This document shows positions 44,046 to 52,133 of a stretch of DNA of 64,000 nt, piece by piece. A model generated the notes under the pieces. That model searched no databases, was not told where the DNA came from, and saw only the letters and a program-made list of their open reading frames with translations. A program made the position numbers and the translations under genes. Position 1 is the stretch's first letter, and every line of letters starts with the position of its first letter. Source of the stretch: an uncultured Chthonomonas sp. (GTDB taxonomy: Bacteria > Armatimonadota > Chthonomonadetes > Chthonomonadales > Chthonomonadaceae); contig CAIONQ010000144.1 in assembly GCA_903859705.1 (NCBI GenBank), forward strand, positions 1 through 64,000, given 5' to 3'.

Positions 44046-45116
44046 ATGACCGCATCCACCGTTCGACCTGGCATAACGCCGGATAGCCGATTGGCGCTAT
44101 TGATGCACGATAATCTCGCCGATGGCTGGGGGAAAATGGGTACTGGCCTGCTGCGCTATAGCCGGGCTGACATAGCTGCTGTGGTGGATAGATCCACTGC
44201 AGGCGGCAACTTAAAGCAGATAACTGGCATTGACAGAGATGTGCCCATCGTAGCAACCATGCGTGAGGCGGTTGCACTGGGTGCAGACACGCTGGTACCT
44301 GGCGTTGCAATGCCAAACGGCGTGCTACCTGACGATTGGTGGGAGGAAATAAAAGAAGCCCTGGCTGCGGGCCTCAACCTGGTTAATGGCCTTCATGCGC
44401 CACTTTCGGAAAGGGCAGACCTGTGCGCGCTACTACAACCTGACCGCTTTATATGGGATGTTCGTAAAGAGCCAGCAAATGTTCAAAACGGGCTTGGGCG
44501 CGCAGCAGCAGTGCCTGCCCTGCGAGTTCTGACAGTGGGAACCGATATGGCCATTGGTAAAATGACGGCATCGCTGGAATTGGACCGCTCTGCAAGGGAT
44601 CGTGGCCTAAAGAGCCGCTTCCTGGCCTCGGGGCAAATAGGCATCTGCATTGCGGGCGACGGTGTTGCGTTAGATGCCGTCAGGGTAGATTTTGCCACCG
44701 GAGCTGTAGAATCGATGATGCTGGAGCACGGGCACAACCACGACATCCTCTTTCTTGAAGGCCAGGGGTCTATGCTTCATCCCGCATCAACGGCCTGGAT
44801 GGCTTTAATTAGAGGCGGATGCCCTACGCATATGATTCTGGTGCACAAAGCAGGGCAGGCGGCCATAGCCCGCGCTCCACAGGTAAAAATTCCGCCCCTA
44901 AAAGAGGTGGTGGCCCTGTATGAAGCCGTGGCTTCTGCGGGTGGGGCTATGCCACCCAGCCGTGTTGCAGGCGTGGCACTGAACTGCCACGGGCTTACGG
45001 ACGAAGAAGCGCGGCGTGCCGTTGAAGAAACCGAAAACGAATGCGGCTTGCCAACGCAGGATGTGGTGCGATTTGGCGCCCAAAAGCTCCTGGATGCGAT
45101 TCTTGAGGTAAATTAA
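44046..45116 (+). CDS. DUF1611 protein (DgcN-like N-acetyltransferase)
   Basis: Predicted 356 residues. The ATG at 44046 has GAGAGGA eight bases upstream. The N-terminal Rossmann-like domain (LADGWGKMGTGLLRYS, IVATMREAVALGADTLV) is followed by a P-loop-like C-terminal domain with LTVGTDMAIGKMTASLELDR and FLEGQGSMLHPAS. In marine bacteria a DUF1611 protein, DgcN, acetylates D-glutamate and its DgcA partner eliminates the product. The adjacency here to the epimerase gene matches that gene pair. Specificity is inferred. Confidence 0.75.
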   Translation: MTASTVRPGITPDSRLALLMHDNLADGWGKMGTGLLRYSRADIAAVVDRSTAGGNLKQITGIDRDVPIVATMREAVALGADTLVPGVAMPNGVLPDDWWEEIKEALAAGLNLVNGLHAPLSERADLCALLQPDRFIWDVRKEPANVQNGLGRAAAVPALRVLTVGTDMAIGKMTASLELDRSARDRGLKSRFLASGQIGICIAGDGVALDAVRVDFATGAVESMMLEHGHNHDILFLEGQGSMLHPASTAWMALIRGGCPTHMILVHKAGQAAIARAPQVKIPPLKEVVALYEAVASAGGAMPPSRVAGVALNCHGLTDEEARRAVEETENECGLPTQDVVRFGAQKLLDAILEVN

Positions 45117-45134
45117 GAACAATCAAACGCTTTG

Positions 45135-45250
45135 CTGGAAAGTGCAACTGGCGTTCACAGGGATACCCTGGGGGAGCGCTTTCCAGAGGAAATGTCGCAC
45201 GCCTGGGCGCAATGCCGATCTCAATACGGATCTGCGTTACCGCCCGGGCG
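45135..45250 (+). promoter_or_regulatory. ZTP (pfl) riboswitch upstream of purH
   Basis: Perfect 8-bp P1 stem (CTGGAAAG 45135-45142, CTTTCCAG 45179-45186). It encloses AACTGGCG, a short CAGGG-ATA-CCCTG hairpin (45158-45170) and GGGGGAGCG, the hallmark 5' domain. The 3' domain follows as CGCCTGGGCG (45200-45209), matching the conserved CCGCCUGGGC of pfl RNAs. That same segment can pair along ten bases with CGCCCGGGCG (45241-45250), giving an alternative fold that ligand binding would disturb. ZTP derives from ZMP (AICAR), the substrate of PurH, so the context is exact. The first gene controlled is purH at 45294. Confidence 0.85.
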
Positions 45251-45293
45251 TTTGCTTTGACCGGTTTATATCATCAGAACAGAGGAGTTTTTA

Positions 45294-46904
45294 ATGGCGA
45301 ACCAGCGAAAAAAGCGCGCACTCATCAGCGTATCGGACAAAACCGGGCTGATAGAATTTGCCACTGGCCTTCATGAGCTTGGGTATGAGATTGTTTCCAC
45401 TGGCGGAACGCAATCTGCTATTGCAAAGGCGGGCATCCCCACCCTCAATATCAGCGAGGTAACAGGTTTCCCGGAAATGCTGGAGGGGCGTGTCAAAACA
45501 CTTCATCCAAAAGTGCACGGGGGCCTATTGGCTCGCCGGGACGTTGAAGAGCACCTGCAGACCATTGCCGAACACGGCATTGAGTTGATAGACCTGGTTT
45601 GCGTAAACCTGTACCCGTTTGTTGCCACTGTTCTCAAGCCTGATGTTACTCTGGAAGATGCCATTGAGAATATAGACATCGGTGGGCCGGCAATGATCCG
45701 ATCGGCAGCAAAAAATCATCTCGGGGTTATAGTGGTGGTGCATGCCTCGGACTATGCAGATATTCTTACGGAGATCCAGGCAACCGAGGGTGATGTTTCT
45801 TTAACAACACGCAGGCGGCTCGCAGCAAAAGCATACGCGCATACTGGCCAGTATGATGCCTCTATCAGCCAGTGGCTCTCGGCACGCTTTGCCTCAGATG
45901 GAGACGACAAGCTGGTGTTCCCGCAGGAAGTGGCCTTTGGTTACCGTAAAGCGCAGGATTGCCGGTATGGCGAAAACCCACATCAGTTGGCGGCCTTCTA
46001 TGTGCAAAACGGAGTAACCGAGCCGTGTGTGGCCAATGCAGTTCAGATCCATGGCAAAGAACTTTCGTTCAATAACTTCTACGACCTTAACGGGGCACTC
46101 GAAACAGTTAAAGAGTTCAGCGATGACGACCGGGCTGCAGCCGTGATCATCAAGCACACCAACCCGTGTGGGGCGGCCCTGGGAGATACTCTTGCTGAGG
46201 CATTCCTCAAAGCGCGCCTTGGAGACCCAATCTCTGCATTCGGTGGCATTCTGGCAGTCACTCGTCCGTTAGATGTTGCTACTGCCGAAGAGATCACTGG
46301 GAAGAACACATTCTTTGAGGCGATAATTGCACCATCGTTTGATGAAGAAGCCATCCCTATTTTAACGGAACGCAAGAAGTGGGGAGTCAACCTGCGCTTA
46401 CTTAAAGTGGGAGACCTTAAGGGCTGGCAGGCAAAGGCCGGGGCGACCGGCATGGACTTGAAACGTGTGGTTGGCGGCATGCTTGTGCAGCAACCAGATC
46501 ACCTCGTAATTACTCGAGACAACCTCAAAGTGGTTACTGATCGGCAGCCGACAGAGGCTGAGCTGGATGAACTACTTTTTGCATGGAAAGTAGTTCGCCA
46601 TGTTAAGAGCAACGCCATTGTGTTTACAAAAAACCGGCAGGTAGTGGGAGTGGGAGCTGGCCAGATGAACCGCGTGCGTTCCGTGCGTCTGGCAGTTGAG
46701 CAGGCTGGAGAGCTGGCAAAGGGGGCAGTTATGGCATCTGATGCGTTCTTCCCCTTCCCAGATGGCCCGGAAGCTGCAGCAGCGGCTGGCATTACCGCAA
46801 TCATCCAACCCGGTGGTTCTGTTAAAGATGCAGATACTATCGAAGTGGCCAACAAGAACGGCATTGCCATGGTATTTACGGGAGTACGCCACTTCCTGCA
46901 CTAA
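45294..46904 (+). CDS. purH: Bifunctional AICAR transformylase/IMP cyclohydrolase
   Basis: Predicted 536-residue enzyme for the last two steps of IMP synthesis. The N-terminal cyclohydrolase half begins RALISVSDKTGLIEFA and has YEIVSTGGTQSAI, FPEMLEGRVKTLHPKVHGGL and IDIGGPAMIRSAAKNH. The C-terminal transformylase half has DCRYGENPHQLAAFY, IIKHTNPCGAALG (catalytic Lys/His), SAFGGILAVTRPLD, and ends FTGVRHFLH. Length is typical. GAGGAG precedes the ATG. Controlled by the ZTP riboswitch immediately upstream; ends in a terminator. Confidence 0.97.
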   Translation: MANQRKKRALISVSDKTGLIEFATGLHELGYEIVSTGGTQSAIAKAGIPTLNISEVTGFPEMLEGRVKTLHPKVHGGLLARRDVEEHLQTIAEHGIELIDLVCVNLYPFVATVLKPDVTLEDAIENIDIGGPAMIRSAAKNHLGVIVVVHASDYADILTEIQATEGDVSLTTRRRLAAKAYAHTGQYDASISQWLSARFASDGDDKLVFPQEVAFGYRKAQDCRYGENPHQLAAFYVQNGVTEPCVANAVQIHGKELSFNNFYDLNGALETVKEFSDDDRAAAVIIKHTNPCGAALGDTLAEAFLKARLGDPISAFGGILAVTRPLDVATAEEITGKNTFFEAIIAPSFDEEAIPILTERKKWGVNLRLLKVGDLKGWQAKAGATGMDLKRVVGGMLVQQPDHLVITRDNLKVVTDRQPTEAELDELLFAWKVVRHVKSNAIVFTKNRQVVGVGAGQMNRVRSVRLAVEQAGELAKGAVMASDAFFPFPDGPEAAAAAGITAIIQPGGSVKDADTIEVANKNGIAMVFTGVRHFLH

Positions 46905-46927
46905 TCGGCTAGCGAGGGCAATCTTGA

Positions 46928-46965
46928 AAAGGGGTGCTGCCTCCATGTGGAGACAGCACCCCTTT
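46928..46965 (+). terminator. Rho-independent terminator of purH
   Basis: 12-bp stem (AAAGGGGTGCTG / CAGCACCCCTTT) with a 14-base loop; the downstream arm ends in T but the tail is short, so efficiency is uncertain. Confidence 0.75.
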
Positions 46966-47093
46966 GACTTTCAGTGCGTTCAGCTGGTTCGGTCCACAAC
47001 ATATCCCAGCGAAGTTCTTGCTTAGCTGAGTTCACGCAATAGAAACCATGCCGCTTATCGGCACCACAATGCTTGTTACCAATAACAAAATAA

Positions 47094-47138
47094 GCGCGCG
47101 GTATTTCCAGAGATACATTCTCTGTAAACGCCGCGCGC
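47094..47138 (-). terminator. Terminator of the Gfo/Idh/MocA gene
   Basis: GCGCGCG and CGCGCGC arms (47094-47100, 47132-47138) enclose an inner CAGAGA/TCTCTG stem. On the minus strand the structure is followed by TTATTTTGTTATT. Confidence 0.75.
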
Positions 47139-47189
47139 CCAACGTAGTTTTAAACCAGATAAGCTGGCACTCCGATTCCGTTCAACAGG

Positions 47190-48197
47190 CTACAGTGTTA
47201 CTGCTTTACCAGTTTGGATAGACTCGATGGCTGCAAGAGCAATGCGCACTGCCTCTTTGCCATCCTGCGGGAGGATAGATGGTGTTGCGCCTCTCTCCAG
47301 ACAATCCAGAAAGTGTGCGAGTTCCAGCTGATAGGGATTATTACCAGTGGGGCTTTCGGGCACGGCAACGCCAGCTCTTGGCCCACTGCCAGCCTGTAGA
47401 GCTGCTTTGAACGGTGCACCCGTAGGCTGATTTGCGTTGAACTCCAGCAGGCCACCGTCGCCGGCTATTTCTACGGTTACCTTGAAACCGCCAGGATCGG
47501 CCCATGTGCCTTCTACATGGCCGATGGTGCCGTTCTTAAAGCGGAGTGTAACAAGTGCGTAATCGAACGATGGGAGTTGGGATGTACCAGTGCCGCGCGC
47601 GTAAACGCGTTCAACTTCACCAAAAGTCCAACGTAGCCAATCGAAGTCATGAATAATGAGGTCCAACACGGCGCCTCCACTTCGATCAAAATCGGCATAC
47701 CAGTCGTCCCAGGCACGTGGCATTGGTCCACCACGGCGTGTGCGAACGGAGGCAGGGCGGCCAACATTGCCAGCCTCTACTTCTCGCTTTGCAAGCGAAA
47801 ACTCGGGGAAAAAGCGGACTACATGTGCAACAAATAGCGGGAGCCCGGCCTTTTCACAAGCTGCGATCATCCGATCACAATCGGCCAGGGTGCGAGCCAT
47901 AGGCTTTTCGGTAGAGATACCTTTAATACCCAGCTCAGATGCCCGTTCAGCAGCCCTCACGACATAATCTACGTGCCATGGTGTAGGACAGCAAACATCC
48001 ACAACGTCAGGCCGAATCTCGGCGAGCATTGTATCAAAGTCCGTGTAGGGCTTTGCGCCGTACTTGCCGGCGAGCGCTTCTGCCGCTTCCGGGCGGATAT
48101 CCAGCACACCCGCCAGTTCCGCATTTTCGATGGCGTCATAACAGCCAGCATGCACGCTCGCCATACCACCAGCACCCACCAGCGCAACTCGCATCAT
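47190..48197 (-). CDS. Gfo/Idh/MocA family oxidoreductase
   Basis: Predicted 335-residue NAD(P)-dependent oxidoreductase. Rossmann opening MRVALVGAGGMASVHAGCYD, EKP motif (STEKPMARTLADCD), and AVLDLIIHDFDWLRWTFGE in the substrate domain with the active-site His/Asp. Substrate is probably a sugar or cyclitol. It is transcribed alone, away from rex. GGAGG lies ten bases before the ATGATG start. It is only distantly related to the member at 29729. Confidence 0.88.
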   Translation of the reverse strand: MMRVALVGAGGMASVHAGCYDAIENAELAGVLDIRPEAAEALAGKYGAKPYTDFDTMLAEIRPDVVDVCCPTPWHVDYVVRAAERASELGIKGISTEKPMARTLADCDRMIAACEKAGLPLFVAHVVRFFPEFSLAKREVEAGNVGRPASVRTRRGGPMPRAWDDWYADFDRSGGAVLDLIIHDFDWLRWTFGEVERVYARGTGTSQLPSFDYALVTLRFKNGTIGHVEGTWADPGGFKVTVEIAGDGGLLEFNANQPTGAPFKAALQAGSGPRAGVAVPESPTGNNPYQLELAHFLDCLERGATPSILPQDGKEAVRIALAAIESIQTGKAVTL

Positions 48198-48290
48198 CGC
48201 TCAAGACCTCCAGGTAATTCCTTCAAAACAGTTATCTCCATATGCCCTGTTTTCCTTCCTGTTTTGGCAGGATGGCCGAGATGCAAGAGA

Positions 48291-48342
48291 TTGCAAACAA
48301 TTTCACAAATGCTTGACGATGATTCGGGGGCAAAGGTATACT
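48291..48342 (+). promoter_or_regulatory. rex promoter with candidate Rex operator
   Basis: TTGCAAACAATTTCACAA (48291-48308) matches the Rex consensus in all seven right-half positions and five of seven in the left. Immediately downstream lies a good sigma-70 promoter: TTGACG (48313-48318), 18-bp spacer, TATACT (48337-48342). The placement just upstream of -35 suggests autoregulation by Rex. Confidence 0.6.
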
Positions 48343-48398
48343 TCGAGCAGACAGGTGTATCGGTAGTGCTGTGAGGCTATGGCCAAGAGGTTCCGCAG

Positions 48399-49145
48399 TT
48401 GACCGCAAGCAATAACGCCAAGGTACCCGTTCCTACTCTGGAACGGCTGGCAACCTATCTACGGTTTTTGATTGATCTTGATCAATCAAACATTGAAACC
48501 ATCTCTTCTGCAGAGGTTGAGCGGCAAACTGGCATCAATGCGGCACAGTTTCGCAAAGACCTATCGTATTTCTTTGCCTCGTTTGGAGAGTTTGGCAAGC
48601 CCGGCGTTGGCTACAACGTGAAGGATTTGCAGAACCGAATAGCACGTATACTCAAGATTGACAATGAGCAACGTGTTGTGCTGGTAGGTGCTGGCAACCT
48701 GGGCTCTGCTCTGGTTGGTTACCCTGGCCTTAAAGAGCACAGGCTGAACCTGGTTGCCGTGTTTGACAATAACTACGGTAAGATTGGCCGGCCACTATGG
48801 AACCTGGAGATTCAGGACGTAATGCGGCTTAAAGAGGCCAATCAGCGTCTGGGCGCTCGTATTGCCATACTGGCAGTGCCGGCGATTGCCGCACAGCAGG
48901 TAACAGATCTATTGGTGGATGCGGGCATTCATGCCATACTAAATTTCGCACCACTTATGCTGCGGGTTCCATCCCATGTGTTTGTTCGGAACGTATCTTT
49001 TCTTCAAGAACTGGCGGTACTCTCTTACCATCTATCCGCAGAGGAGCCTTCTCAACTCCCTCTGGATCAGATTCCTCTTCCCGGTTTAGAGCCGGTTATT
49101 GATGCAGAATCCGCAGTTGGTGATACCCCTGCCGCAGATGCCTGA
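48399..49145 (+). CDS. rex: Redox-sensing transcriptional repressor Rex
   Basis: Predicted 248 residues. The winged-helix domain (residues 10-80) has TLERLATYLRFLIDLDQSN and AAQFRKDLSYFFASFGEFGK, then GVGYNVKDL. The Rossmann NADH-sensing domain begins RVVLVGAGNLGSALVGYPGL. The C-terminal swapped helix (VSFLQELAVLSYHL) is followed by about 30 extra acidic/proline residues not present in typical ~210-residue Rex proteins. Rex leaves its operators when NADH/NAD+ rises and so controls respiratory and fermentative genes. TTG start with AGAGG eight bases upstream. It heads the siroheme/heme/cytochrome-assembly operon, a known Rex-hemA arrangement in Actinobacteria. Confidence 0.95.
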   Translation: MTASNNAKVPVPTLERLATYLRFLIDLDQSNIETISSAEVERQTGINAAQFRKDLSYFFASFGEFGKPGVGYNVKDLQNRIARILKIDNEQRVVLVGAGNLGSALVGYPGLKEHRLNLVAVFDNNYGKIGRPLWNLEIQDVMRLKEANQRLGARIAILAVPAIAAQQVTDLLVDAGIHAILNFAPLMLRVPSHVFVRNVSFLQELAVLSYHLSAEEPSQLPLDQIPLPGLEPVIDAESAVGDTPAADA

Positions 49146-49163
49146 TCGATAAACATTTCACAA
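49146..49163 (+). promoter_or_regulatory. Candidate second Rex operator in the rex-siroheme gap
   Basis: TCGATAAACATTTCACAA matches the Rex right half perfectly (7/7) and the left half at four of seven positions. It begins at the rex stop and lies 31 bases before the next gene, where it could tune an internal promoter or be fortuitous. Confidence 0.3.
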
Positions 49164-49193
49164 TCCGTAAATAAAGGGACGTGTACGTCTAAT

Positions 49194-49844
49194 ATGTCGC
49201 GGTACTATCCAGTTATGCTTCGGATAGAAAATCGCTCGTGCCTGATAGTGGGCGGCGGAGCGGTTGGGGTTCGCAAGGCGGAAGCGCTATTGCTGGCCGG
49301 AGCGGAGGTAACGGTGGTTTCCATCGATGCCAGCCATGAGCTGGCAGACCTGGAAGCGACTGGCAAGATCCGGGTTATGCACGAGCCATACCACGCAAAT
49401 ATGCTGGACGGTATGGACCTGGTTTTTGCCGCCACAAACAATACGGCAGTCAACGCGCAGATAACACAGGAAGCACAGGCCGCTGGCCTGCTCGTAAACA
49501 GTGCAGATGCACCAGATACAGGAAGCTTTATTGTGCCAGCCACGGTTAGGCGTGGTGATCTGTGCCTATCTATATCTACGGGCAGCGCCAGTCCCAAGCT
49601 GGCGGCGCGCATTCGGCGAGAGTTGGAAGCGCGATTTCCCGAAAACTACGCACTGTATATAGAGGTGCTTGCCACTATGCGCAACGCCGTAAAGCAGATG
49701 ACAGAAAGCCCCGAACAGCGTGGTCGAGCTCTGGAAGCGCTGTTGGATCACGAGGCAGATATCCGCATCGCCATCGAGGCTGATGGTGCGGAAGCCGCCC
49801 TGGAAAAGGCACGAAGCATCGCAGTGCGTGCAATGGAGCAGTAA
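49194..49844 (+). CDS. Precorrin-2 dehydrogenase/sirohydrochlorin ferrochelatase (CysG N-terminal/Met8 type)
   Basis: Predicted 216 residues. The NAD fold starts RYYPVMLRIENRSCLIVGGG then AVGVRKAEALLLAGAEVTVV; DLVFAATNNTAVNAQITQ and FIVPATVRRGDLCLSISTG are conserved family segments, SPKLAARIRRELEARFP leads into the dimerisation domain. It converts precorrin-2 to siroheme in the cytoplasm, feeding sulfite/nitrite reductases or alternative heme synthesis. It lies between rex and hemA with short gaps. Ribosome-binding site is weak. Confidence 0.93.
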   Translation: MSRYYPVMLRIENRSCLIVGGGAVGVRKAEALLLAGAEVTVVSIDASHELADLEATGKIRVMHEPYHANMLDGMDLVFAATNNTAVNAQITQEAQAAGLLVNSADAPDTGSFIVPATVRRGDLCLSISTGSASPKLAARIRRELEARFPENYALYIEVLATMRNAVKQMTESPEQRGRALEALLDHEADIRIAIEADGAEAALEKARSIAVRAMEQ

Positions 49845-49846
49845 TT

Positions 49847-51172
49847 TTGCACCTTGTACTTGTTGGATTAAGCCATCATGCCGCACCTATATCTGTGCGA
49901 GAACGCATCAGCTGCGCCGAACATCGGCTTCCAGATGCGCTTTCGCATGCAGCCCAGGTGCCAGGCGTGCGCGAAATCCTGATACTTTCAACATGTAACC
50001 GTATGGAAGTTTATGGAGTGGTAGAAGGGCCCGATCTGGGTTACGCCTACTCAGCAATTGCACGCCACCTCTCCGCTTTCCATAACGTGCCAGAAGCTCA
50101 GTTTGATGCCTACCTTTACCGTAAAGCAGAGCACGAGGCAATTTCGCACCTGATGCGTGTGGCATCTGGCCTGGATTCCTTAGTGCTTGGCGAAGCTCAG
50201 ATATTGGGGCAGGTGCGCACCGCTCTACGCAATGCTCAGGAATCAGGAGTGGTTGGCGGCGTACTTTCTCACCTGTTTCAGCATGCGTTAAACAGTGGCA
50301 AACGCGTTCAGCAAGAAACCGGGCTGGGTAAGGGCGCATTTTCTATTGGCCATGCGGCGGTAGACCTCGCAGCGCGAATCTTTTCCTTACCCGAAGCAAC
50401 CGTACTGCTACTTGGCGCCGGGAAAATGAGCCTACTTACCGCACGGCATTTAGCAGCAAATGGCGTAAACCTTATAGTTGTGGCAAACCGCACACATGAA
50501 AAGGCCGAGAAGATGGCCTCAAATCTGGGTGGCAAAGCGATACGTTATGAAGATTTCCCAGACATGCTTGCGCGCACCGATATCGTAATTGCATCTACTT
50601 CCGCCCCTCACCCAATTATTCGCAGAGAGATGCTGCAGCCGGTACTTAAGAAACGACGCGGGAAGCCCCTGTTTTTGATCGATATTGCGGTGCCTCGCGA
50701 CATTGATGCCGACGTTGCAGATATGGACAACGTCTTTCTGTATAACATCGATCACCTGCAAGAGGTTGTTGCTCACAGAGTGCGTGGGCGCGCGGTAGAA
50801 GCGCGGCAAGCCGAAGTGATTGCTACATCTGAAACTCAGGAGTTCTTGAACTGGTACCGGGCACGAGAAGCTGCGCCCGTAATTAAGCAACTGCGCGGCC
50901 GCCTTGACGACTATGCCCGCAAGCGCCTGGAGATATTGAGATCTAATCTGAGCCCGCAAAGCGATAAGGATTGGGCACAAATTGAGTTACAAATTCACTC
51001 CCTTATGGATGAAGTTGCACGCGAGCCAATATTGAGAATGAAACGCGCCAGCAAAGAAGCTGCTGCTCCCGCGGGCGCAGCGCCTACTCGGTATGACCTG
51101 CTTTCAGCAGCCCGCGAAATATTTGGCCTGGGTGTTGACGATATTGCACCAGCAAGAGAGGAGACACTGTGA
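49847..51172 (+). CDS. hemA: Glutamyl-tRNA reductase
   Basis: Predicted 441-residue enzyme that makes glutamate-1-semialdehyde from Glu-tRNA, the first committed step of tetrapyrrole synthesis. Family signatures: MHLVLVGLSHHAAPISVRER, catalytic ILSTCNRMEVYG (Cys near residue 50), SGLDSLVLGEAQILGQVR, NADPH-fold VLLLGAGKMSLLTARHL, and RGKPLFLIDIAVPRDID. TTG start two bases after the upstream stop with GGAG in the preceding gene's end. The downstream ccsA-like gene overlaps by four bases (GTGA). This places heme supply and cytochrome c assembly in one operon. Confidence 0.97.
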   Translation: MHLVLVGLSHHAAPISVRERISCAEHRLPDALSHAAQVPGVREILILSTCNRMEVYGVVEGPDLGYAYSAIARHLSAFHNVPEAQFDAYLYRKAEHEAISHLMRVASGLDSLVLGEAQILGQVRTALRNAQESGVVGGVLSHLFQHALNSGKRVQQETGLGKGAFSIGHAAVDLAARIFSLPEATVLLLGAGKMSLLTARHLAANGVNLIVVANRTHEKAEKMASNLGGKAIRYEDFPDMLARTDIVIASTSAPHPIIRREMLQPVLKKRRGKPLFLIDIAVPRDIDADVADMDNVFLYNIDHLQEVVAHRVRGRAVEARQAEVIATSETQEFLNWYRAREAAPVIKQLRGRLDDYARKRLEILRSNLSPQSDKDWAQIELQIHSLMDEVAREPILRMKRASKEAAAPAGAAPTRYDLLSAAREIFGLGVDDIAPAREETL

Positions 51173-52023
51173 CAACTCTGCTTACCGCCCTTGCTCTGGC
51201 GCTCTTTCTTGGCTCAGCAGTTTGCTACAGCGCCGTGCTGTTCCTGGATGCCCCATCGGCTCCGGCGCCACTGGGGCCATTAACGGCATCTTCGCGGCCA
51301 TCCCGTTACTCTCGAGTTCTGCTGTATGCTGGTCTGTTAACGCTCTTTGCCAGCATTGGAGCAAACTGCATTGCTTCGGGTCACTCTCCATTTGCCAGTG
51401 AATACGGCACCATGCTTGTAGGTGCTTTTGGCACGGCTGCAGTGTTTGCCGTGTGGGATCGAAAAACGCGCATGCCTGCAGTTGGTGGAGTTGCCATGCT
51501 CATGTCGTGCCTGGCGCTAACTGGAGCGCTGCTGCGCACACACTCTCACGTTGCAAAAGATCCACTGATTAGAAACCCGCTTGTAACCGTTCATGTGCTT
51601 GCCATTGTTGCCGCGTATGGGCTGATTCTTGTGGCCGCCGCAAGCGCTGGCATGTATCTGATGCAAGACAGGCAGCTTAAATCTCGCTCCGGGGCGCCGT
51701 TCTTGCGCCTGCTGCCCCCATTAACACGCCTGGACACGATCGTATTTCAATGCGTTTCTTACGCATTTCCATTGTTAACACTTAGTTTGGTGGTTATCCC
51801 CATGATCTTCCGTGGAGATATGAAAGAGCCTGCCAGTGCCTGGTTTGTAGATTCAAGGTTCGTATCAACGGCAATTCTGTGGTTTCTGTTCAGCACATAT
51901 CTGGGTGGAAGGCTGATTATTGGCTGGCGTGGAGTGAGGCTCCAGGTAATACTACTGATAGGTATTGCCATTGCTTTTGCGGCCTATGCCCTCCCAACGG
52001 CCTCTGCGCATCGGTTTAATTGA
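51169..52023 (+). CDS. CcsA/HemX-family cytochrome c assembly membrane protein
   Basis: Predicted 284-residue integral membrane protein with about eight helices (e.g. LLTALALALFLGSAVCYSAV, LLYAGLLTLFASIGANCIAS, VTVHVLAIVAAYGLILVAAA). The block NPLVTVHVLAIVAAYG with GMYLMQDRQLKSR and the helix after LTRLDTIVFQ match HemX/CcsA. Related proteins handle heme for cytochrome c synthesis or stabilise GluTR (HemX). The classical WWD motif is not clear, so HemX-type function is as likely as CcsA. GTG start overlaps the hemA stop. Confidence 0.85.
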   Translation: MTTLLTALALALFLGSAVCYSAVLFLDAPSAPAPLGPLTASSRPSRYSRVLLYAGLLTLFASIGANCIASGHSPFASEYGTMLVGAFGTAAVFAVWDRKTRMPAVGGVAMLMSCLALTGALLRTHSHVAKDPLIRNPLVTVHVLAIVAAYGLILVAAASAGMYLMQDRQLKSRSGAPFLRLLPPLTRLDTIVFQCVSYAFPLLTLSLVVIPMIFRGDMKEPASAWFVDSRFVSTAILWFLFSTYLGGRLIIGWRGVRLQVILLIGIAIAFAAYALPTASAHRFN

Positions 52024-52060
52024 CAGTCCAATTACTTATAAAGTAAACTTGATCGATTGT

Positions 52061-52097
52061 CGGCAGGCATGGCGGCAGCGTTTGTCTATGCCTGCCG
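52061..52097 (+). terminator. Hairpin after the heme operon
   Basis: Perfect 10-bp arms CGGCAGGCAT / ATGCCTGCCG around a 17-base loop, without a T-run. It could end transcription with Rho or protect the upstream RNA. Confidence 0.45.
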
Positions 52098-52133
52098 GGT
52101 AGAATACTGCCCGGATTAGGGGGATGTGTGGCA

